The notes under the pieces: generated by a model
Database searches by the model: none
Told to the model about the DNA's origin: nothing
What the model saw: the letters and a program-made list of their open reading frames with translations, nothing else
Assembly: GCF_002368115.1 (NCBI RefSeq)
Contig: NZ_AP018316.1
Coordinates: forward strand, 939,039 to 949,981
Origin: Dolichospermum compactum NIES-806
GTDB lineage: Bacteria; Cyanobacteriota; Cyanobacteriia; Cyanobacteriales; Nostocaceae
DNA: 10,943 bases
Reading direction: 5' to 3'
Part shown: positions 6,582 to 10,943 of the stretch, one piece after another
Layout of the letters: each line of letters starts with the position of its first letter
How positions within the stretch are numbered: the first letter of the stretch is position 1
Translations under genes and position numbers: made by a program

Positions 6582-6603
6582 AGTGCCAATTTTTTGGACA
6601 CTT
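6575..6603 (-). terminator. Terminator-like hairpin between b' and b
   Basis: On the - strand AAGTGTCCAA, loop AAAA, TTGGCACTT, then a run of T. This is a 9-bp stem with one bulged T and a U-tract, the shape of a weak intrinsic terminator. It sits inside an operon whose downstream genes are essential, so it is more likely an attenuator or an mRNA-processing/stability element than a full stop. Confidence 0.4.
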
Positions 6604-6704
6604 AAATTTCATCACTTTCTAGGCAAATGCCCTTAAGTGTTTATGCTTTCGTAGAACCAATTTGGTGATATAACAAACGCCAGGGAATTGAGAAAATCAA
6701 TTGA

Positions 6705-6725
6705 TTATGGAAATTTATTCCATAA
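6705..6725. repeat. Hairpin TTATGGAA-ATTTA-TTCCATAA
   Basis: Perfect 8-bp inverted repeat with a 5-base loop; it overlaps the palindrome AATCAATTGATT (6695-6706). It lies in the b'/b spacer, 57 bases after the b' stop. Confidence 0.5.
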
Positions 6726-6745
6726 CAGGCTTTTACTCCTGAATT

Positions 6746-6776
<31 letters not shown>

Positions 6777-6781
6777 TTATA

Positions 6782-7213
6782 TTATTTTGCCAAAGTAGAT
6801 CCTAATAGTTTTTCTAGAATCTGGTTGCTGAGGGCATCAACTTGTCCTTCTAGGGTAGCCATAGCTGCTTGCTTTTGCTGCTCTATTTCTTTAGCAGCTT
6901 GTTCGCGTTGAGCTTGTGCTTCTTGTTGGGCTTGGGCTATTTTTTGTGCCGTAATTTTCTTAGCTTCATTTTGGGCAGCTTCTATAGTCAATTGAGACTG
7001 CTTACGCGCAGATGACAGTTGCTGCTCATACTCTTTTGCTAAGGTTTCAGCTTTAGCCAAGCGCTCACGAGCATCAAGGTTATTGGTACGAACATAGTTA
7101 TCACGGTCATCCAATACCTTAGTCATAGGCTTGTAGAAAATTGCATTCAACAAAGCTGCCAACAACAGGAATTGCAATGCCATCAATGGCAAGGTAGCAT
7201 CGAAATCAAACAT
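6782..7213 (-). CDS. atpF2: F0F1 ATP synthase subunit b'
   Basis: Second, diverged b subunit; pairs with b to form the heterodimeric stalk found in photosynthetic organisms. Called atpG in cyanobacterial naming. It is 143 residues with a short N-terminus (MFDFDATLPLMALQFLLL), one membrane helix at about 8-26, then a continuous charged coiled coil (KAETLAKEYEQQLSSARKQ and similar) to the end. The start is well supported by an AGAGGAG ribosome site. Spacers of 382 bp (to c) and 254 bp (to b) isolate it inside the operon. Confidence 0.96.
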   Translation of the reverse strand: MFDFDATLPLMALQFLLLAALLNAIFYKPMTKVLDDRDNYVRTNNLDARERLAKAETLAKEYEQQLSSARKQSQLTIEAAQNEAKKITAQKIAQAQQEAQAQREQAAKEIEQQKQAAMATLEGQVDALSNQILEKLLGSTLAK

Positions 7214-7217
7214 TTCT

Positions 7218-7224
7218 CTCCTCT
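7218..7224 (-). promoter_or_regulatory. Shine-Dalgarno AGAGGAG of the b' gene
   Basis: Lies 4-10 bases upstream of the b' ATG and fixes its start. It contrasts with the absence of such a site before alpha and gamma. Confidence 0.7.
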
Positions 7225-7366
7225 TTGGCTGGAATACTAATTTTCTTGGCTAGTGAGATGATCTAGCCTTTGATAATTTTACGAATCCCTTTCTCACCAA
7301 TGATCAATAAGTTGCTAGTTTGTAGAGGCGTGTAGATGTCAAGCTTTTCGCTGTCTGTCACCGGTA

Positions 7367-7401
7367 ATTTTAGATTTTAGATTTTAGATTTTAGATTTTA
7401 G
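7367..7401. repeat. STRR array, ATTTTAG x5
   Basis: Five perfect heptamers (35 bp), the same unit as in the gamma/alpha spacer 3.7 kb away. Confidence 0.9.
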
Positions 7402-7424
7402 ATTCAAAAAATTTGGTATAAACT

Positions 7425-7440
7425 CCGTCCTTCAAGACGG
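7425..7440. repeat. Small hairpin CCGTC-CTTCAA-GACGG
   Basis: 5-bp G+C-rich stem and 6-base loop. It is followed at 7449-7477 by a G+C-rich stretch (CTCGCTGCGCTGCGTACGCT, then TCGCTAACG) that looks like a fragment of the 'GCTGCGC..ACGCTTCGCTAA' interspersed repeats common in Nostoc-like genomes. Confidence 0.45.
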
Positions 7441-7518
7441 AAAAATACTCGCTGCGCTGCGTACGCTTCGCTAACGTCAATCCCAAATCTTCAATCTCTA
7501 CACTTGTTTGGTGGAGTC

Positions 7519-7553
7519 AATCCAAAATCGTCAATCCAAAATCCAAAATCTAG
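7519..7553. repeat. STRR array, AATCCAA-type x5
   Basis: Five heptamers in register: AATCCAA, AATCGTC, AATCCAA, AATCCAA, AATCTAG. They have exactly the length of the facing ATTTTAG x5 array, with which they are complementary allowing G.U pairs. Confidence 0.8.
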
Positions 7554-7595
7554 TGACATCTTTCACGTCTCTACACTAACAAAACTTTTTCGGTC

Positions 7596-7841
7596 TTAGG
7601 CAAAAGGGTTAGCGAATAGCAATACCAAGGCAATTACCAAACCGTAAATTGTCAAGGATTCCATGAAGGCTAATGTTAAAAGTAGTGTGCCGCGAATTTT
7701 GCCTTCTGCTTCGGGCTGACGTGCAATACCTTCTACTGCTTGACCTGCTGCATTACCTTGACCAATACCAGGTCCAATTGCAGCTAAACCGATAGCGAGA
7801 GCAGCAGCTAGAACTGAGGCAGCTTGTACTAATGGATCCAT
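7596..7841 (-). CDS. atpE: F0F1 ATP synthase subunit c
   Basis: Proteolipid of the proton-driven rotor ring. Called atpH in cyanobacterial naming. It is 81 residues forming two membrane helices. Helix 1 (about 7-35) holds the Gly/Ala-rich [20 protein letters not shown], the polar loop is [11 protein letters not shown] (RQP at 41-43), and helix 2 carries the proton-binding Glu61 in [13 protein letters not shown] Shine-Dalgarno-like AAGGAAA lies about 10 bases upstream. The protein is needed in many copies per complex; the tandem hairpins 86 bases upstream may relate to that. Confidence 0.98.
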
Positions 7842-7926
7842 GACGATTTTCCTTGCTTTAACTACAAAAATTACAAATGTACGTAACTAACTAGATATGT
7901 GTTTTTACACTGCACTAGGTTTTCAA

Positions 7927-7959
7927 ATCGCTGTGGCGATGTTTTGAGCAAGTTTGCTC
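7927..7959. promoter_or_regulatory. Two tandem hairpins between a and c
   Basis: ATCGC-TGTG-GCGAT (7927-7940) and GAGCAA-GT-TTGCTC (7946-7959) are perfect inverted repeats 5 bases apart in the 146-bp spacer upstream of the c gene. They could be mRNA processing or stabilising elements; the function is inferred only from position. Confidence 0.45.
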
Positions 7960-7987
7960 GTCTAAACTGGGCTATCAACTGAGGGCG

Positions 7988-8743
7988 TTAATGCTCCTCA
8001 TGTCCTTCTTCGCCGTGTCCCTCTAAAGCCTCATGAATATACGCTCCGGCTAGGGTCGCAAATACTAGGGCTTGAATAGCACTAGTAAACAAACCCAAAG
8101 CCATTACTGGCAAAGGTACAAAGAGAGGCACGAGCAATACCAATACCGCCACTACTAATTCATCCGCTAATATATTTCCAAATAACCGGAAGCTTAGGGA
8201 GAGGGGCTTGGTAAAATCTTCGAGAATGGCAATTGGCAATAGAATCGGTGTTGGCTCGATATATTTTTTAAAGTAGCCTAAACCTCGTTTGCTAAATCCA
8301 GCGTAAAAATACGCCAAGGAGGTTAGCAATGCCAATGCGACTGTTGTATTTATGTCGTTGGTAGGTGCTGCTAGTTCACCAGAAGGCAAGTGGATTAACT
8401 TCCAGGGAATTAATGCTCCTGACCAATTTGATACGAAGATAAACAAGAATAGCGTACCAATAAATGGTACCCAGGGGCGATACTCTTTCTCTCCGAGTTG
8501 GTTTTTAGCTAGATCCCGAATAAATTCTAGGGCATATTCCATCAAATTTTGGATGCCACGAGGAATTTTTTGGACGTTTCTGGTGGCAGCTAGTGATGCT
8601 ATTACTAGGATAGCAATCACAAACCATGAGGTGAGAAATACTTGCCCATGTATTTTGAGACTGCCCAGTTGCCACAAGAAGTGATGACCTACTTCTAATT
8701 CGGCGAGGGGAAAAGCGTTAAAAGCGTTTAATACACTAAGCAT
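7988..8743 (-). CDS. atpB: F0F1 ATP synthase subunit a
   Basis: Membrane stator with the two proton half-channels facing the c-ring. Called atpI in cyanobacterial naming. It is 251 residues with several membrane helices (about 36-54, 93-112, 134-150, 190-213, 214-240). The essential arginine is Arg186 in PLSLSFRLFGNILADELVV, and the C-terminal helix IQALVFATLAGAYIHEALEG matches the family. The C-terminus is His/Glu rich (HGEEGHEEH). It lies between the I and c genes. The start at MLSVLNAFNAFPLAELEVG is the family-typical one, with only a weak GAAG upstream. Confidence 0.97.
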   Translation of the reverse strand: MLSVLNAFNAFPLAELEVGHHFLWQLGSLKIHGQVFLTSWFVIAILVIASLAATRNVQKIPRGIQNLMEYALEFIRDLAKNQLGEKEYRPWVPFIGTLFLFIFVSNWSGALIPWKLIHLPSGELAAPTNDINTTVALALLTSLAYFYAGFSKRGLGYFKKYIEPTPILLPIAILEDFTKPLSLSFRLFGNILADELVVAVLVLLVPLFVPLPVMALGLFTSAIQALVFATLAGAYIHEALEGHGEEGHEEH

Positions 8744-8840
8744 GGGCGTTCTTCAAGGGTTTTCCCCAAAAATCGAGGATTGGAGGATTGTCTGTAGTCT
8801 GTAGAGGTTTAGGTTTAGTACTGCTAGACCCCTACACCCT

Positions 8841-9326
8841 TTAAGCTTCAGGAATGAATGCAGTTTGCACCATATAGATGAGGAGGGTAGCTTTGTAGGT
8901 GAGAAATCCCAAGAATATAGGCAGAATATGTAGCTGATGCCATTGACTCGCCAATATAATCGGTATCATGATCAGAGCAAAACGATTTTTACTCAAACTT
9001 TGTTTTTCACCACCAAGTCTCTCGACATCGTTAGCCAGCATTTTTAAGTAAACCACACCTGTACACGCCCCAATCAAATAATTTAGGGCTATGTTTAAGG
9101 AATAAAAAATCCACACAGAGATAAAAATAATCCCCGTCAACACAAGTGTGATTACCAGCAACTTCTGATAGAGTTGATAGAACTCTTGCATGGAAGAGCT
9201 TACTGGTTCTGTTTGAGCAAAACCAGATTTCTCATCTTGTTGTGTTGTCTGAGTCGGTGCAATTGATTCTTCTGACAAGCTCACGAGACTTGAAACCAGT
9301 ACAGCTAATATGAGATGACTGCACAT
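8841..9326 (-). CDS. atpI: ATP synthase subunit I (accessory assembly protein)
   Basis: First gene of the operon, atp1 in cyanobacterial naming. The family is thought to help c-ring assembly or cation transport and is not part of the mature enzyme. It has up to four membrane helices at about 56-76, 79-97, 116-127 and 133-156 and a polar N-terminus rich in Gln/Thr/Ser. The longest frame is 161 residues from ATG 9326. A GTG at 9284 gives MSLSEESIAPTQ and 147 residues. I prefer the GTG: the extended -10 at 9339-9347 would place transcription only about 5-10 bases before the ATG, and the first 14 residues (CSHLILAVLVSSL) are unlike the polar start usual for the family. No Shine-Dalgarno is clear for either. 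Confidence 0.9.
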   Translation of the reverse strand: MCSHLILAVLVSSLVSLSEESIAPTQTTQQDEKSGFAQTEPVSSSMQEFYQLYQKLLVITLVLTGIIFISVWIFYSLNIALNYLIGACTGVVYLKMLANDVERLGGEKQSLSKNRFALIMIPIILASQWHQLHILPIFLGFLTYKATLLIYMVQTAFIPEA

Positions 9327-9338
9327 TCAGTCAGTTGA

Positions 9339-9347
9339 ATCATATCA
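9339..9347 (-). promoter_or_regulatory. Candidate ATP synthase operon promoter, extended -10 TGATATGAT
   Basis: On the - strand TG-A-TATGAT, an extended -10, lies just before the subunit I gene. No convincing -35 is visible, as an extended -10 can tolerate. It implies a start near 9332 and a leader of about 48 bases to the GTG start. Confidence 0.45.
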
Positions 9348-9391
9348 CGATCCGGTAACACTACTTTAGAAAAAAACAATTAACTTATTTT

Positions 9392-9419
9392 TTGTCAGTT
9401 GTTATTGGTCAGTTGTCAG
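9392..9419. repeat. STRR array, TTGTCAG-type x4, upstream of the operon
   Basis: TTGTCAG, TTGTTAT, TGGTCAG, TTGTCAG in register, between the methyltransferase stop (9452) and the candidate promoter. The unit is the same family as the array before the alpha gene. The 125-bp gap contains no obvious terminator for the methyltransferase. Confidence 0.8.
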
Positions 9420-9451
9420 TGGCAAGATAATCGCCTAGTTACTGATTTTTT

Positions 9452-10633
9452 TCATGAAGCGGGGGTTAGTAAGAGTAGTTGTTGTTTGAGGAGGTTTCTT
9501 ACTCCGTCTAAGTCTAGCTTGACTTGGGCTAAAATTTCAGCCACTGTGGCATTATTACCACATTTTTGCATAAACTCAAATTCGGCTGTTGATAAATTAA
9601 CAATTTGGTAATCATAGTTAAATAAACATTGATTGGGAAACCCATCTATGCAAGGGTTAAGTTCGGGAATTGCAGTTAATAAAGTGTTATCTGCTGACCA
9701 GTCGGTTTTGGGTAGGGGGGGACGACTGAGGAAAAATTCGTAATGTGCTACTTCGGGATTCAGTAATTCTATCAACCGATAACGTTGACGTTCTGTGAGT
9801 TCGGCGGCTCTTTCAATTAGTTCTGGTGCTTTTTCTAGAAGCTTTTCTAGTTGCCAAAATCCGGGATTGGAAAAACCTACAAAGTCTAATTCGGAAGCAT
9901 CTATGAATTTAAACAATGTATCAATATTGTAGTCTGTCTCCTGGGGATGGACGTACATATCAGCAAAGCATTCATCCCGCTGGTTTTCCATTGACCATCT
10001 TTCTTTTTCACGCTTGACAATGCGGTTATTTTCTGGTAAGGAAGCAAAGATTTTTCTTCCGACTTGAACGCCATCACGATAGTCACCGCGTTTGTTACCT
10101 TGAAGAAGAGCGATCGCCTTTTGCATGAGTTGTATTTCCCATCTTCCCAGTTCTCCATACACAAAAATGTGCATTAGTCCACCTGGAGTGAGTTTTTTCG
10201 CTAATGCTTGGATACCACGAATGGGATCTGGTAGATGATGAAGTACCCCAACACAATTTATTAAATCAAACTGTCCTGGAATTTGTTCCACATCATAGAT
10301 ACTTAAGTGATGAAATTCCACACGGTCAGCACCGGAACTTTGACAGCGTTTTTTTGCTACTTCTAATGTACCAGCACTTAAATCTATTCCCACTACCTGC
10401 GCTTGCGGGTTGAGATGTACTAAATATTCTGTGCCGACTCCTGAACCACAACCAGCATCTAAAATGCGGATATCTTGCCTTTGCGGTTTTCTACCTGTGC
10501 AGAAGCTATAAGCAGCTAACCAATTCCAACGCCAATTGTAACCTGGTGGTGGTTCGTCGAGGATAGGTTCGGGGGGGAAAGGGTAGGTATCGTAGAGTTT
10601 CGCAACAGCAGCACTTACTTGGGAGTCGGACAT
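9452..10633 (-). CDS. Class I SAM-dependent methyltransferase, substrate unknown
   Basis: From Met at 10633 the protein has 393 residues; the frame stays open 18 codons further to ATG 10687, but MSDSQVSAAVAKLYDTYPFP is the more natural start. Motif I is LDAGCGSGVGTEYL (58-71), the strand-2 acidic residue that binds the SAM ribose is in VVGIDLS (Asp84), and motif IV is FDLINCVGVLHHLPDP (about 122-137). This Rossmann half resembles UbiE/COQ5-type small-molecule methyltransferases. The C-terminal half (about 220-393) is unfamiliar; it contains RDECFADMYVHPQE and a closing helical segment, perhaps for substrate recognition. A similar two-part methyltransferase is, as far as I recall, widespread in cyanobacteria. 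No Shine-Dalgarno is evident. It is upstream of the ATP synthase operon on the same strand but separated by a promoter candidate, so it is probably not part of it. Confidence 0.85.
   Translation of the reverse strand: MSDSQVSAAVAKLYDTYPFPPEPILDEPPPGYNWRWNWLAAYSFCTGRKPQRQDIRILDAGCGSGVGTEYLVHLNPQAQVVGIDLSAGTLEVAKKRCQSSGADRVEFHHLSIYDVEQIPGQFDLINCVGVLHHLPDPIRGIQALAKKLTPGGLMHIFVYGELGRWEIQLMQKAIALLQGNKRGDYRDGVQVGRKIFASLPENNRIVKREKERWSMENQRDECFADMYVHPQETDYNIDTLFKFIDASELDFVGFSNPGFWQLEKLLEKAPELIERAAELTERQRYRLIELLNPEVAHYEFFLSRPPLPKTDWSADNTLLTAIPELNPCIDGFPNQCLFNYDYQIVNLSTAEFEFMQKCGNNATVAEILAQVKLDLDGVRNLLKQQLLLLTPAS
10110..10117. repeat. HIP1 palindrome GCGATCGC
   Basis: Third HIP1 copy, inside the methyltransferase gene. 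Confidence 0.85.
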
Positions 10634-10711
10634 GATTAGGAATAACGCAGCATTTCTGAGTTTACCGGATGGGGGGATTTTGGGCAAAAAATAAATTCTG
10701 TCTATTCGTAG

Positions 10712-10732
10712 GGGTTTAGCAATGCTAAACCC
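10712..10732. repeat. Hairpin GGGTTTAGC-AAT-GCTAAACCC
   Basis: Perfect 9-bp inverted repeat with a 3-base loop, 79 bases upstream of the methyltransferase start. The 'GTAGGGGTTTAGCAATGCT' type sequence resembles a dispersed intergenic palindrome of Nostoc-like genomes. Both flanking genes point away from it, so it is not a terminator for either. Confidence 0.65.
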
Positions 10733-10766
10733 TTATTGTTGATAGATATGGGTATTGATTACGTAA

Positions 10767-10780
10767 TAACACTCGTGTTA
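10767..10780. promoter_or_regulatory. Operator-like dyad TAACAC-TC-GTGTTA
   Basis: Perfect 6-bp half-sites with a 2-base spacer, flanked by less perfect symmetry (TACGTAA on the left, AGTTATGTA on the right), 72 bases before the vWA gene in a divergent intergenic region. A candidate regulator site; the protein is unknown. Confidence 0.4.
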
Positions 10781-10839
10781 AGTTATGTAGTAATAAATAA
10801 AATCTAGTTTATATATTTTGCATCTCACCTTGATTAACC

Positions 10840-10844
10840 AGGAG
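10840..10844 (+). promoter_or_regulatory. Shine-Dalgarno AGGAG of the vWA gene
   Basis: AGGAG with 8 bases to ATG 10853; it fixes the start. Confidence 0.75.
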
Positions 10845-10852
10845 TATCAAAA

Positions 10853-10943
10853 ATGCCAGTAGGTTTGCCTGAATTCGTAGAAAAACCGGAAAATCGTTGT
10901 CCGGTAATTCTCTTGCTTGATACCTCTGGCTCAATGTCAGGAC
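10853..10943 (+). CDS. von Willebrand factor A (vWA) domain protein, N-terminal fragment
   Basis: Only the first 30 codons lie in the window: MPVGLPEFVEKPENRC, then PVILLLDTSGSMSG, and the frame is open at the edge. The hydrophobic strand followed by D-T-S-G-S is the first part of the MIDAS metal site (DxSxS) of vWA domains. The short polar N-terminus before it resembles bacterial YegL/TerY-like vWA proteins, which often sit near kinases or phosphatases of stress or tellurium-resistance type clusters. Its neighbours beyond the edge cannot be seen. Divergent from the methyltransferase. Confidence 0.8.
   Translation, partial: MPVGLPEFVEKPENRCPVILLLDTSGSMSG

Larger units (their letters stand above)
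7321..7575. repeat. Large nested inverted-repeat element in the c/b' spacer
   Basis: The outer arms TGTAGAGGCGTGTAGATGTC (7321-7340) and the reverse complement of 7555-7575, starting TGTAGAGACGTG and ending AGATGTC, nearly match. Inside them lie two facing heptamer arrays (7367-7401 and 7519-7553). The 382-bp spacer (7214-7595) holds no gene. The outer arm resembles a 'GTAGAGACG..GTCTCTAC' type of intergenic repeat that I associate with Nostoc-like genomes. It could be an inserted palindromic element. Confidence 0.7.

Noticed and set aside
8352..8684. 110-codon + strand ORF opposite subunit a
   Set aside because: Antisense to a conserved membrane protein gene; composition reflects the complement.
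9901..10164. 87-codon - strand ORF inside the methyltransferase gene
   Set aside because: Alternative frame of a clearly coding gene with conserved SAM motifs; no ribosome site or domain.
10712..10732. Hairpin as a transcription terminator
   Set aside because: Both neighbouring genes are transcribed away from it; it fits a dispersed intergenic palindrome better.

Overview
The window looks like chromosomal DNA from a filamentous, heterocyst-forming type cyanobacterium (Nostocales: Nostoc, Anabaena, Dolichospermum and relatives). The reasons are the eight-gene cyanobacterial order of the large F-type ATP synthase operon (I-a-c-b'-b-delta-alpha-gamma, with b and b' as separate genes and beta/epsilon absent), three HIP1 palindromes (GCGATCGC), and many heptameric tandem repeats of the STRR type known from heterocystous cyanobacteria. 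I cannot assign a species.

Left part (1-2674, + strand): an accessory and largely decaying zone. It holds a Uma2-family nuclease gene broken by a 5-bp tandem duplication, an intact gene for a PD-(D/E)XK nuclease-like protein, a 28-codon ORF behind a perfect Shine-Dalgarno, a small gene with several frameshifts, a 51-codon antitoxin-like ORF, a truncated DUF5615 (PIN-like toxin) remnant with an in-frame stop, and a 176-bp MITE-like element with terminal inverted repeats and a 6-bp direct flank. It looks like a graveyard of nuclease and toxin-antitoxin type genes.

Centre (2675-9326, - strand): the ATP synthase operon. It is transcribed leftward from near 9340: subunit I, a, c, b', b, delta, alpha, gamma. 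All eight genes are intact and carry the family's key residues. Together they make the Fo motor (a, c-ring, b/b' stator), the delta hinge, one catalytic-head subunit (alpha) and the rotor shaft (gamma). Beta and epsilon must lie elsewhere, as is usual in cyanobacteria. The operon is not compact: only delta/b overlap, and the other spacers run from 97 to 382 bp.

The most striking feature is in those spacers. At least four inter-gene gaps of the operon, plus its promoter region, carry 7-bp tandem arrays of different sequence. In three spacers (gamma/alpha, alpha/delta, b'/c) an array faces a second, complementary array, so the transcript could fold into a long hairpin. Two of these hairpins end at or within a few bases of the start codon of the next gene. 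Other hairpins lie between b and b' (one terminator-like) and between a and c.

Right part (9327-10943): an ATP synthase promoter candidate (extended -10), a SAM-dependent methyltransferase gene on the - strand, then an intergenic region with two dyads, and the first 30 codons of a von Willebrand factor A domain protein on the + strand, cut by the window edge. No rRNA, tRNA or CRISPR array was seen.
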